Assembly (NCBI RefSeq): GCF_000425065.1
Contig: NZ_AULB01000023.1
Coordinates: 62,001 to 126,000 of the forward strand
Direction: 5' to 3'
From: Actinomadura rifamycini DSM 43936
GTDB taxonomy: Bacteria; Actinomycetota; Actinomycetes; Streptosporangiales; Streptosporangiaceae
Length of the DNA: 64,000 nt
Shown: in pieces, positions 27,061 to 34,670 of the stretch
Position numbering within the stretch: the stretch's first letter is position 1
Layout of the letters: each line of letters opens with the position of its first letter
Position numbers and translations under genes: made by a program
The notes under the pieces: generated by a model
Told to the model about the DNA's origin: nothing
Database searches by the model: none
What the model saw: the letters and a program-made list of their open reading frames with translations, nothing else

Positions 27061-27444
27061 ATGGCCGAGAGCATCCGACCGGACGAGACGCCGCACGAGC
27101 GGACCGCGACGCGACCGGCGGCGGAGCCGCTGTGGCGCGCCGCGCTCGGCTCGTGCCTGCGGAGCCTGCGCCTGGAGCGCGGAGAGATCCTGGTGGAGAC
27201 CGCGCGCCGCGCCGGGGTCTCGCCGCAGTACCTCTCCGAGATCGAGCGCGGTGTCAAGGAGCCGTCGAGCGAGATGATCGCCGCGGTCGCCGGCGCCCTG
27301 GACACCACCCTCGCCGACCTGACCCTCGCCGTCGCGACGAGCCTGCTGGCCGTCCCGGCCGGCACCGCCCTCCCGGGAGCGGCGCGGGCCGGATCCGCCC
27401 CGGCGGGCCCGACCTGCAGCGCCGCCTACGCGCTGGCCGCCTGA
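27061..27444 (+). CDS. XRE family regulator with SsrA-like C-terminus (PopR/ClgR-like)
   Basis: DNA-binding protein of 127 residues. The helix-turn-helix (about 30-85) reads LRSLRLERGEILVETARRAGVSPQYLSEIERGVKEPSSEMI, close to the Clp-gene activators ClgR and PopR of actinobacteria. The chain ends AAYALAA, the same last five residues (YALAA) as the E. coli SsrA degradation tag. It converges on the two clpP genes with a 16-base gap. In Streptomyces PopR activates a clpP operon and is itself degraded by ClpP through C-terminal alanines, so the same feedback is inferred here. ATG 27061 has no strong ribosome site. Confidence 0.82.
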   Translation: MAESIRPDETPHERTATRPAAEPLWRAALGSCLRSLRLERGEILVETARRAGVSPQYLSEIERGVKEPSSEMIAAVAGALDTTLADLTLAVATSLLAVPAGTALPGAARAGSAPAGPTCSAAYALAA

Positions 27445-27460
27445 CCGGCCCGCGCGGTCC

Positions 27461-28063
27461 CTACACCGGGAGGGGCCTGCGCTCCTCGAGCACGTGGTCG
27501 AGGAGGCCGTAGCCCAGCGCGGCCTCCGCGGTGAACACGCGGTCGCGGTCGGTGTCGGCCCGCAGCGTCGCGGTGTCCTGGCCGGTGTGCCGGGACAGGA
27601 TGCGCTCGATCTCCGCGCGCACCCGCACCACCTCGTCCGCCTGGAGGATGAGGTCCGGGATCGCCCCGCGCCCCTGCCCCATCGGCTGGTGCAGGACGAC
27701 CCGGGTGTGCGGCAGCGCGGCGCGCTTGCCGGGGGCGCCCGCGGCGAGGAGCACGGCGCCGACGGCGACCGCCTGCCCCACGCACGTCGTCGCCACCTGC
27801 GGGCGGATGTAGCGGAGCGTGTCGTACACGGCGAGCATCGCGCTCGGGTCGCCGCCCTCGCAGTTGATGTAGAGCTGGATGTCGCTTTCGGGGCTGTCGG
27901 CCTCCAGGTACAGCAGCTGCGCGACGAGCGCGTTCGCGACGCCCGCGTCGATGGCGGTGCCGAGATAGATGATCCGCTCCGTCAGCAGGTGCGAGTAGAC
28001 GTCCATGATGCGCTCGCCGCGGGAGTCCCGCGCGATGACGTTCGGGATCGTGTAGGTGCTCAT
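27461..28063 (-). CDS. ClpP-like subunit lacking the catalytic serine
   Basis: ClpP-family protein of 200 residues with the full ClpP fold: RIIYLGTAID near 30, LYINCEGGDPSAMLAVYDTLRYI, and TDRDRVFTAEAALGYGLLD. The nucleophile motif, normally GQAASMGA, reads GQAVAVGA, so the serine is alanine. The catalytic His (VVLHQP) and the Asp region remain. It should be proteolytically inactive and act as a structural ring partner, as ClpR does in plastids and cyanobacteria. Its ATG overlaps the stop of the active clpP gene upstream (ATGA), implying equal, coupled production. Confidence 0.88.
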   Translation of the reverse strand: MSTYTIPNVIARDSRGERIMDVYSHLLTERIIYLGTAIDAGVANALVAQLLYLEADSPESDIQLYINCEGGDPSAMLAVYDTLRYIRPQVATTCVGQAVAVGAVLLAAGAPGKRAALPHTRVVLHQPMGQGRGAIPDLILQADEVVRVRAEIERILSRHTGQDTATLRADTDRDRVFTAEAALGYGLLDHVLEERRPLPV

Positions 28064-28683
28064 CGGGCGCCTCCTTCCGGGCGGAGCCCGGCGGGCCGGC
28101 GGCCGGCCGGCGCGATCTCCTCGAAGTCGCCGACGACGGCGTCGACGAACCCGTACGCCAGCGCCTCCCGCGCCGTGTACCAGCGGTCGTGCAGCGAGTC
28201 CTCGAAGACCCGCTCGATGGGCTGGCCGGTGTCCTCGGCGATGAGCCCGAGGACCGTGTCGCGGGTGTGGCGCAGGTCGCCGGCCTGCAACTCGATGTCG
28301 ACGGCGGCGCCGGCGATCCCGGCGGAGCCCTGGTGCATCAGCACGCGGGCGTGCGGCATCGCGCGGCGCTTGCCGCGGGTTCCGGACGACAGCAGGAACT
28401 GGCCCGCGCTGTAGGCGATGCCGAGCACCAGCGTGGACACGTCGCACGGGACGAGCCGCATCACGTCGCGGATCGCGAGCATCGACGGCACCGACCCGCC
28501 GGGGGAGTGGATCCACAGCGCGATGTCGGACTTCGCGTCCTCCCGCGCCAGCGTGATCAGCTGGGTGGCCAGCAGCGTGCCGTTGTCGTCGTCCAGGGGG
28601 CCGTCGAGGACGAGGACGCGCTGCCCGTAGAGCTCGTTGCGGACGCGTTCGTTGAACAACGGGATTTTCTGTTCCTCGCTCAT
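28060..28683 (-). CDS. clpP: ATP-dependent Clp protease proteolytic subunit
   Basis: Serine protease subunit of 207 residues. The catalytic Ser is in GIAYSAGQFLL (near residue 96), His in VLMHQG (near 121) and Asp in LHDRWYTA (near 170). LWIHSPGGSVPSML is the oxyanion and handle strand. ATG 28683 is preceded by GAAGGGC at very short distance; a GTG three codons upstream is possible. It is the first gene of a two-gene operon with the serine-less paralogue. A mixed ring of active and inactive subunits, fed by a Clp ATPase encoded elsewhere, is inferred. Confidence 0.92.
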   Translation of the reverse strand: MSEEQKIPLFNERVRNELYGQRVLVLDGPLDDDNGTLLATQLITLAREDAKSDIALWIHSPGGSVPSMLAIRDVMRLVPCDVSTLVLGIAYSAGQFLLSSGTRGKRRAMPHARVLMHQGSAGIAGAAVDIELQAGDLRHTRDTVLGLIAEDTGQPIERVFEDSLHDRWYTAREALAYGFVDAVVGDFEEIAPAGRRPAGLRPEGGAR

Positions 28684-28723
28684 GCCCTTCACTGTGCGGC
28701 GGCGCGGGCACCGCGCCCACCCC

Positions 28724-28742
28724 GATCCGCCCACGGCGGATC
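28724..28742. promoter_or_regulatory. Inverted repeat upstream of the clpP operon
   Basis: GATCCGCC (28724-28731) and GGCGGATC (28735-28742) are perfect 8-bp arms around CAC, 41 bases before the clpP start. A smaller CTGCT/AGCAG repeat follows. It is a candidate operator for the neighbouring XRE regulator. The 307-base gap 28684-28990 otherwise holds only the divergent promoters of clpP and the HTH/FW gene; no ORF is convincing. Confidence 0.45.
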
Positions 28743-28990
28743 TGCTCTCAGCAGCGCGGCCGCGGCTCCGCTCCACTCGGTCTCATTTCCGTCCCATTTC
28801 GACAGACCCCTTCCCTTTCGCCGACAATGCCGGTCGGGTGCCGGCGTCTCGCCGCCGGGACGTCCATGACCTGCGCGTTCTTTCCGGCCACCGATCCTTC
28901 ACGCGCGGGAAACCGTTCTGCCTTGTCCCGGACCCCGCAGTTACCGATCCGGGCTTGAGTGATCACCATGGGCGCTGTTAGCTTCACCCG

Positions 28991-30106
28991 GTGGACGACA
29001 AGCGTGCACAGGCGGCGATCGCGGATTTCGCGAGGGCTCTGCGCGAGTTGCGCAACTCGGTCGGCAATCCGCCTTTCCGGGAGATGTCGGGCCGGTCAGG
29101 GGCCATCTCCCATACGACGTTGCACGAAGCCACGAAGGGGAACAAACTCCCGAGCTGGGGCACCACCGCCGAGTTCGTCAAGGCGTGCGGCGGCGACCCG
29201 GCCGAGTACCGCGACCGCTGGGAGACCGCGAACCGGACGGTCCGGTCCGCGCCCGCGAAGGGCGCCGCGGCCTCCGCGGACGCCCCGGCCGCCGAAGCCG
29301 TCCGGGACGCGGACACCGCCCGAGAGGCGGACGTCCCGCACGACGCCCAAGCGGTGCGGGACGCGGACGCCGTGCGGGGCGCGGACGCCGTGCGGGACGC
29401 GGACGCGCCGCGAACGCCCCCGCCGCCGCCCGGCGAGACCGCGGGCGGGGCGGGCGACGGCGTGCGGGCCGTCCCGGTGGCCGGGCGGCGGGGACGCCTC
29501 CGGCCGAGCCGCGCCGCCGCCGCGGCGCTCGCCACCGCGGCCGTCGGGATGGGCACGGTGGCGCTCGTCGTGGTCGTCGTCAACCGCGGTTCCGCCGCGG
29601 ACGGGAACGGTCCGGGGGCGTCCGGCGCCCGGCCGGCGAAGGCCGCGCCGTCCCCGACCGACTGCCCGGTGCGCACCACCAACCCGCCGCCGGCCCCGCC
29701 CCTGCGCACGGGGGACGCGGCCACGTTCATCACGGACGTCACGCTGCCCGACTGCACGCGCGTCGGCGCCCGCAGGACCGTGGCGAAGGTGTGGCGGATC
29801 AAGAACAGCGGGAGCGTGCCGTGGGAGGGGTATTCGCTGCGCCGCCTCGACCTGCCGCAGCGCGCCGACCAATGCCAGACCATCTCCGACGTGCCGATCG
29901 ACGACACGGGGCCCGGTGAAATGGTCGACATCCGGGTCGACATCACGACCCCCAAGAAGCCGGGTTTATGTTACGTGCGCTTCAAGATGGTGGACTCCGC
30001 CGGAAAAGTGGTGTTTCCCGGGAGTCGGCCGGTCAACTTCCAGGTCATCGTCCAGGGGCCCCGGTTCCCCGTCGTGGACGACACGACGGGGAACCGGGGC
30101 CCGTGA
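28991..30106 (+). CDS. Membrane protein with N-terminal HTH and C-terminal NBR1-type FW domain
   Basis: Protein of 371 residues with GTG start. Residues 1-75 resemble an XRE-like helical domain (SGAISHTTLHEATKGNKLPSW; FVKACGG). A disordered Ala/Asp/Arg-rich linker with VRDAD-type repeats follows, then one membrane helix (about 175-200). The extracellular part (about 235-365) is an FW/NBR1 Ig-like domain: KVWRIKNSGSVPWEGYSL, QTISDVPIDDTGPGEMVDIRVD and CYVRFKMVDSAGKVVFPG. Three or four cysteines could form disulphides. This architecture is common in actinobacteria but its role is unknown. It contains a rare TTA leucine codon at 29966-29968. Confidence 0.85.
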   Translation: MDDKRAQAAIADFARALRELRNSVGNPPFREMSGRSGAISHTTLHEATKGNKLPSWGTTAEFVKACGGDPAEYRDRWETANRTVRSAPAKGAAASADAPAAEAVRDADTAREADVPHDAQAVRDADAVRGADAVRDADAPRTPPPPPGETAGGAGDGVRAVPVAGRRGRLRPSRAAAAALATAAVGMGTVALVVVVVNRGSAADGNGPGASGARPAKAAPSPTDCPVRTTNPPPAPPLRTGDAATFITDVTLPDCTRVGARRTVAKVWRIKNSGSVPWEGYSLRRLDLPQRADQCQTISDVPIDDTGPGEMVDIRVDITTPKKPGLCYVRFKMVDSAGKVVFPGSRPVNFQVIVQGPRFPVVDDTTGNRGP

Positions 30107-30130
30107 TCGGCGGATCAGGGAATCGGGGGA

Positions 30131-31084
30131 TCAGGAAAGAACGATCCCGCTGTAGTAGGCCTTGAGGATCCTGGAGTGGCTCCAGCCCGCGTTGGCCTTG
30201 TCACGGGAGCCGTACTGCGACATCCAGTCGCCGGTGACCCAGGCGCCGCAGGCCGTCGTCGTGGAGCAGTAGTGCGCCTGGAGGATCTTCCCGCTCCGGG
30301 TCATCCGGGTGTTCCACGTCGCGTCCACCGCGGCGCTCGTCGACGCCTTCGCCGAGCCCGGCTTGTACACCTGGCTGGACGTGCTGTCGTAGACGTCGAA
30401 GCACTGGCCGCTCGGCGTCTTGCGCGTCGAGTGCAGCGCCCAGTACCAGCCGAAGTGCTTGACCGCCATCGCCCCGGCCCGCAGGGACTCCGTCGGCCAG
30501 CTCGTGATCCACTCGTTGGGCAGGACGTTCTTGACGTACGTCTTGAAGTCGACCCGGTCCACCCGGTTCAGCGACACCCGGTACACCAGGATCGTCGTGG
30601 GCAGTTTGGTGTGCGTCCCGTCGGTCTTGCATCCGGTCGGCGGGGTCGAGCCCAGGAACGCGTGCGAGGCGTTCTGGTTCTTGAGGGTGGCGTTCAGGTT
30701 GCCCTTGGTTCCGGGCTTGAAGTCCTGGTAGGCGCCGCCGTAGTTGCTGTTGTAGTAGACCCGGACCGTCTTGCCGCTGCGGTTCCAGGCGGACGCGGCC
30801 TCGTTCTTGATGCACTGGCCCTTGCCGTTGCCCGTGCCCTTGAAGTCGTAGCAGGAGGGCTGCTCGGTGCCGTAGTCGGCGAGCGAGCCGGTGAAGTCCG
30901 ACACCGATCCCGCGTTGTTGCTGTTGAAGTAGTAGCAGAACTCGCCGCTCTCGCAGACGCCGTTGCGGGCCGCCGCCGACGCGGTGGTCGCCGGGACGAG
31001 GACCGCCCCGCCGAGCAGCACCGCGGCGGCCGCCGCGACGAGCCTCGGGACGAGCCGTCCGGTTCGTGTCGACACAGTCGTCAT
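30131..31084 (-). CDS. Secreted I36-like domain protein with SpoIID-type C-terminus
   Basis: Secreted protein of 317 residues with signal peptide (cleavage near ASAAA, residue 38). Residues about 40-145 are a peptidase-inhibitor I36/gamma-crystallin-like domain (GVCESGEFCYYFNSNNAGS; VRVYYNSNYGGAYQDF). Residues about 160-315 match SpoIID/LytB: VYRVSLNRVDRVDFKTYVKNVLPNEW, ESLRAGAMAVKHFGWYWA, and DATWNTRMTRSGKILQAHYCST. SpoIID proteins are lytic transglycosylases in endospore formers; here a peptidoglycan role is inferred. The N-terminal domain is almost identical to that of the next gene upstream, which differs in its C-terminal domain. Confidence 0.85.
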   Translation of the reverse strand: MTTVSTRTGRLVPRLVAAAAAVLLGGAVLVPATTASAAARNGVCESGEFCYYFNSNNAGSVSDFTGSLADYGTEQPSCYDFKGTGNGKGQCIKNEAASAWNRSGKTVRVYYNSNYGGAYQDFKPGTKGNLNATLKNQNASHAFLGSTPPTGCKTDGTHTKLPTTILVYRVSLNRVDRVDFKTYVKNVLPNEWITSWPTESLRAGAMAVKHFGWYWALHSTRKTPSGQCFDVYDSTSSQVYKPGSAKASTSAAVDATWNTRMTRSGKILQAHYCSTTTACGAWVTGDWMSQYGSRDKANAGWSHSRILKAYYSGIVLS

Positions 31085-31103
31085 CCTCTTCCGCCGGGCC
31101 GCG

Positions 31104-31991
31104 TTATCGGACGTTGTAGCCCTGCGAGCGCCAGAACGAGTTCGGGTTCGGGTTGTCGAGGACCGGGTCGCCGACGCTCTTCGCCGCGTGCGTCTGCCGT
31201 CCCGGACGCATCTCGACGTGCGTGTGGGCGCCCGAGCTGGACGACACCCCGCGCCACGCCTCGTCCGCGATGACCTGGCCGCGGCTGATCGAGTCGCCCA
31301 CGCTCACCCCGGACCGCGGCGCCGTGTGCAGGTAGATCACCGTTTTGTTGAGCGAGGAGTTGTAGACGGAGACGGTGGAGAGCCCGCCGCTGCCGTTGGC
31401 CCCGCGCGCGACGTAGATGACCTTGCCGCTCGTCAGGGCGTATACGTTCGAGCCGATGCCGCGGGCGAAGTCGATGCCCTCGTGCCGGCCGGGCGTGCTC
31501 TCGTAGCCGTCGAAGGCGGCGGTGATCCGGCCGCCGCTCGCCTTGTACAGCGCGTACGACATGTTCGTCCGCGCCGACGGCGAGAACTCGTGCGAGGCGT
31601 TGTTGTTCTTGAGGGTGGCGTTCAGGTTGCCCTTGGCGCCCGCCTTGAAGTCCTGGTAGGCGCCCCCGTAGTTGCTGTTGTAGTAGACCCGGACGGTCTT
31701 GGTGCTGCGGTTCCACACCGAGGCGGCCTCGTTCTTGATGCACAGGCCCTTGCCGTTGCCGGCGCCCTTGAAGTCGTAGCAGGAGGGCTGCTCGGTGCCG
31801 TAGTTGGCGAGCGAGCCGGTGAAGTCCGACACCGACCCCGCGTTGTTGCTGTTGTAGTAGTAACAGAACTCGCCGCTCTCGCACACGCCGTTGCGGGCGG
31901 CCGCCGAGGCGGGCGCCGCGAGGGCGGACGCCGCGCCGCCGAGCGCGATCGCGGCGGTGGACAGGGTGAGGATCCTGGTGAACGTGCTCAT
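31104..31991 (-). CDS. Secreted I36-like domain protein with M23 peptidase domain
   Basis: Secreted protein of 295 residues with signal peptide (cleavage near ASAAA, residue 32). Its I36/crystallin-like domain (about 33-140) is nearly the same as in the gene at 30131-31084. The C-terminal half is a zinc endopeptidase of the LytM/M23 type: HEGIDFARG (HxxxD), VYALTSGKVIYV and HTHVEMRPG (HxH). It should cut peptidoglycan cross-bridges or stems outside the cell. It stops 19 bases before the next gene on the same strand, so the two are probably one operon. Confidence 0.9.
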   Translation of the reverse strand: MSTFTRILTLSTAAIALGGAASALAAPASAAARNGVCESGEFCYYYNSNNAGSVSDFTGSLANYGTEQPSCYDFKGAGNGKGLCIKNEAASVWNRSTKTVRVYYNSNYGGAYQDFKAGAKGNLNATLKNNNASHEFSPSARTNMSYALYKASGGRITAAFDGYESTPGRHEGIDFARGIGSNVYALTSGKVIYVARGANGSGGLSTVSVYNSSLNKTVIYLHTAPRSGVSVGDSISRGQVIADEAWRGVSSSSGAHTHVEMRPGRQTHAAKSVGDPVLDNPNPNSFWRSQGYNVR

Positions 31992-32042
31992 GCTGGTCTC
32001 CTTCTGTTCGCGGAACTGCGACTGCGGAACGGGTGGGCGGGG

Positions 32043-32894
32043 TCAGCGGCGGCGGTACTCCTCCCAGGTGCGGATGGTCACCTTCGGGCCGTCGTCGGGG
32101 CCGCGGGCGGCGAGCCCGTCCAGGCCGAGGTAGTAGTCGCCCACCTGGTGCTGGGCCTGGCTGGAGAGGTCGGTGTCGCTGATGGCGGCGGCGTGGATGT
32201 GCCACGGCCAGTCGCCCTGCCGCGGGCTGCGCACCCAGGCCGCGAAGCCGACCCGGCGCAGCGCGCGGGCGGCCGCGGTGCGGTCGGCGGGCGTCATCCC
32301 CGCGACCGAGAGGTCGACGACGCCGCCGCCGTCGTGCGTGCCCGCGGACGTGGGGTCGCCGCCGGGGTTGTAGGAGCCCTGCTCGATGACGAACGCGCGG
32401 CCGAACAGCCGCTCCGCCTCGGCGAGCATGCTCCGCGTCCGCGTGTTGAGGACGACGCCGCCGTCGGACACCCGGTCGCCCGGCGTGAGGGTGCGGGTGA
32501 CCCGGAAGCGGTCGGTGCCGAGCTTGGTGAGCGACGTCTTCCCCGGCAGGCCGTTGGCGTCGAGGCCGGTGTAGCCGAGCGACTTCTGGTACTTCGCGTA
32601 CGCGGCGATCGTCGTGGTGCCGAAGTACCCGTCGACCCAGCGCGGGTCGAGCAGGTCCCGGTCTTGCAGCGCCTGCTCGACGAGCAGCACGCTCGCCTCG
32701 GCGCCGGGCGTCCGGGTGTCGTCGGCCCTGCGCGGGTCGATCTGGGCCGCCTTGACGGTGGCCTCCATGTCGACGCTCGGCAGGGCGGCGGCCCGCGCGG
32801 CGGGCGTCCCGTGCGTCGCGAGCGGAAGGGCGAGCAGCCCGGCCGCGGCGAGCGCGGCGGCGGCGATGGCGGACGGTGTGAAGGGCAGCTTCAT
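32043..32894 (-). CDS. Secreted peptidoglycan-binding and M15-type peptidase
   Basis: Protein of 283 residues with a signal peptide (to about residue 36). A peptidoglycan-binding-like module is at about 60-115 (VEQALQDRDLLDPRWVDGYFGTTTIAAYAKYQKSLGY). The C-terminal domain has THDGGGVVDLSV (H-x6-D) and WPWHIHAA (HxH), the zinc ligands of M15 D-Ala-D-Ala carboxypeptidase-like enzymes. It lies 51 bases upstream of the M23 gene on the same strand, so three cell-wall proteins are clustered. The 187 bases upstream (32895-33081) show no gene or clear riboswitch. Confidence 0.85.
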   Translation of the reverse strand: MKLPFTPSAIAAAALAAAGLLALPLATHGTPAARAAALPSVDMEATVKAAQIDPRRADDTRTPGAEASVLLVEQALQDRDLLDPRWVDGYFGTTTIAAYAKYQKSLGYTGLDANGLPGKTSLTKLGTDRFRVTRTLTPGDRVSDGGVVLNTRTRSMLAEAERLFGRAFVIEQGSYNPGGDPTSAGTHDGGGVVDLSVAGMTPADRTAAARALRRVGFAAWVRSPRQGDWPWHIHAAAISDTDLSSQAQHQVGDYYLGLDGLAARGPDDGPKVTIRTWEEYRRR

Positions 32895-33081
32895 CGGTTC
32901 CCCTGGATGCGGGAGCTGGGGGCGAAGCCCATGGCGGAACCACCGTCACCGACCGCTCGCCGATCCACAAGAAGATCGTTGTTGTCAGCTTGTCCGCATT
33001 GCCCTTCCGTACAGCCGCGCGCGCCGTCTGACAGCGGAAACCCCTGTCAGGGCGGGGATCGACGCCGCGGCGCGGACGCTG

Positions 33082-33645
33082 TCAGAGGTCGCGCAGGCCG
33101 CGGTCGGCGAAGTCGATCAGCCATTCGAAGCTCTCGTCGACGTCGGCGCTCCACTGGAAGCCGCCTCCCGACTGGAGCGTGGCGAAGCCGTGGAAGAGGC
33201 TGCGGAGCAGCCGCAGGGCGTGGTCCACGTCGGCCTCCCGGACCTCGTAGCCGCGCAGGACCGCCATGAACGCGCCGAGCAGCTTCGCGCCCGCGGCGGC
33301 CAGCGGGTCGTCCGGGCCGGACGGCTCCACGCCGATCGTCGCCGCGTACCGGCCGGGGTGCTCGACGACGAACGCGCGGAACGCGCGCGCGGCGGCGGCG
33401 AGGGCGTCGCGGCCCGCGTAGCCCCGGACCGCGTCGCCGACGGCGTCGGCCGCCTCGGTCAGCGCCAGCGCCGCGATGCGCCGGTTGAGGTCCTCCTGGC
33501 CGTCCACGTGCTTGTACAGGGACGGCGTCCGCACGCCGACCCGCGCGGCGACCAGGCTCATCGTCAGGCCGCCGAAGCCGACCTCGTCGGCGAGGGCCGC
33601 GCCCGCCGCGACGACGGCCGCCGCGTCCAGCCCGGCCCTAGGCAC
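33082..33645 (-). CDS. TetR family transcriptional regulator
   Basis: Repressor of 187 residues. The DNA-binding part is AAGAALADEVGFGGLTMSLVAARVGVRTPSLYKHVDGQEDLNRRI, and the C-terminal domain is of the WHG type (LRSLFHGFATLQSGGGFQWSADVDESFEWLI). Its GTG overlaps the end of the hydrolase gene by eight bases, so both are made from the promoter at 34487-34533, whose palindromes it probably binds. Confidence 0.9.
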   Translation of the reverse strand: MPRAGLDAAAVVAAGAALADEVGFGGLTMSLVAARVGVRTPSLYKHVDGQEDLNRRIAALALTEAADAVGDAVRGYAGRDALAAAARAFRAFVVEHPGRYAATIGVEPSGPDDPLAAAGAKLLGAFMAVLRGYEVREADVDHALRLLRSLFHGFATLQSGGGFQWSADVDESFEWLIDFADRGLRDL

Positions 33646-34474
33646 GGGCGTCCGCCTCGCGGAGGAAGTCGAGCACCAGCGCGGCCGTCTGGTCGGGGAA
33701 CTGGTCGTGGGGGTAGTGCCCGGCGCCCTCGATCATCTCGAGCCGGCCGAGGCCGGACGGGAGGGCCGCCACGATCGCCTCTCCTTCGGCGCGCGGGTCC
33801 GCCCAGTCGGGGTCGAGGGTGCCCATCACCACGAGGACCGGGCCGCGGACGCCGCCGAGGTGCTCGCCCGCGTCGGTCGGGGCGCTGCGTCCCATGCGCT
33901 GCATGGCCTTCATCCGGCCCGGCTCGCGCATCAGGGCGTCGATGCGGCGGATCCGCTCGTCCCAGTCGTCCGGCTTGGTGCCCGGGTAGGCGACGTCGAG
34001 GTAGGAGCGCCACAGCGGCAGGCTGCCGAGGGCGCCGGCGCCGAGCAGCCGCAGCATGCCGCGCCGGAACCGCTTGACCCGCAGGTCGCCGGGCCGGACG
34101 GACTGCTTGCGGGTGAACGGCGCCAGCTCGACGACGGCGGTCATCAGCTCGGGCTCCAGCGCGGCGGCGATGGTGGCGGCGCCGCCGGAGACCGAGTGGC
34201 CGACGAGGACGGCCGGGCCGCCCAGGTGGCGGATCAGGGCGAGCAGGTCGCCGGCGATGGCGGTGCGGCTCCAGTCGGACCAGTCGACGCTGGACTCGCC
34301 GCAGCCGCGCAGGTCGACCGCGGCGACCCGGTGGCCGGCCGCCACCAGGGCCGGGATCATCGCGCGGTACGCGGCGCGGCTGTCGCCCATGCCGTGGGCG
34401 AGGACGATCAGCGGGCCGGAACCCGTCACGTCGTAGGCGATCGTGCCGCCGCCGACGGCGAGGTACTCGGTCAT
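33638..34474 (-). CDS. Alpha/beta fold hydrolase
   Basis: Hydrolase of 278 residues. Nucleophile elbow GHSVSGG (near 93-99), oxyanion loop VLAHGMGDSRAAY, acid in MGTLDPDWADP and His in GAGHYPHDQFP. No signal peptide, so it is cytoplasmic. ATG 34474 follows AAGGAGG. Forms an operon with the downstream TetR gene; the regulator probably senses a ligand that the hydrolase acts on or makes. Substrate unknown. Confidence 0.9.
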   Translation of the reverse strand: MTEYLAVGGGTIAYDVTGSGPLIVLAHGMGDSRAAYRAMIPALVAAGHRVAAVDLRGCGESSVDWSDWSRTAIAGDLLALIRHLGGPAVLVGHSVSGGAATIAAALEPELMTAVVELAPFTRKQSVRPGDLRVKRFRRGMLRLLGAGALGSLPLWRSYLDVAYPGTKPDDWDERIRRIDALMREPGRMKAMQRMGRSAPTDAGEHLGGVRGPVLVVMGTLDPDWADPRAEGEAIVAALPSGLGRLEMIEGAGHYPHDQFPDQTAALVLDFLREADARA

Positions 34475-34486
34475 GGCGCCTCCTTG

Positions 34487-34533
34487 GCTAAGAGCGTTAG
34501 CTAAAAGCTAATGTCATTCGCCAACGGTGTCAA
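34487..34533 (-). promoter_or_regulatory. Promoter and operator of the hydrolase-tetR operon
   Basis: Minus-strand -35 TTGACA (34533-34528), 17-base spacer, -10 TAGCTT (34510-34505). The inverted repeat TTAGCT-AAA-AGCTAA (34497-34511) overlaps the -10 box and start region, and a second repeat GCTAA-N5-TTAGC (34487-34501) follows. Repressor binding here would block transcription. The 9-mer GTTAGCTAA recurs at the promoter of the ABC permease gene (42101-42109). Confidence 0.75.
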
Positions 34534-34670
34534 CATCCGGCGGGTCATGTTCGGCGGGTCATGTTCGGCGGGGATGCGGGAAGGGGTCCACGCGGTGATC
34601 GCCGCGGGGACCCGGCGGCGGACGGACGGGCGCGGCGGCGCCCGGAAGGGGGACATGCTCATGGCGGACC

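Noticed and set aside
32895..33081. Second riboswitch upstream of the M15-type gene
   Set aside because: The leader is GC-rich but the conserved ydaO blocks (GGGGACCC, GGGTGAATC, CCGAATCCGTCAGC) are absent.
34538..34565. Two 14-bp direct repeats upstream of the hydrolase promoter as a regulatory array
   Set aside because: The units (core GGCGGGTCATGTT) are upstream of the -35 box, short, and only two; simple duplication is enough.
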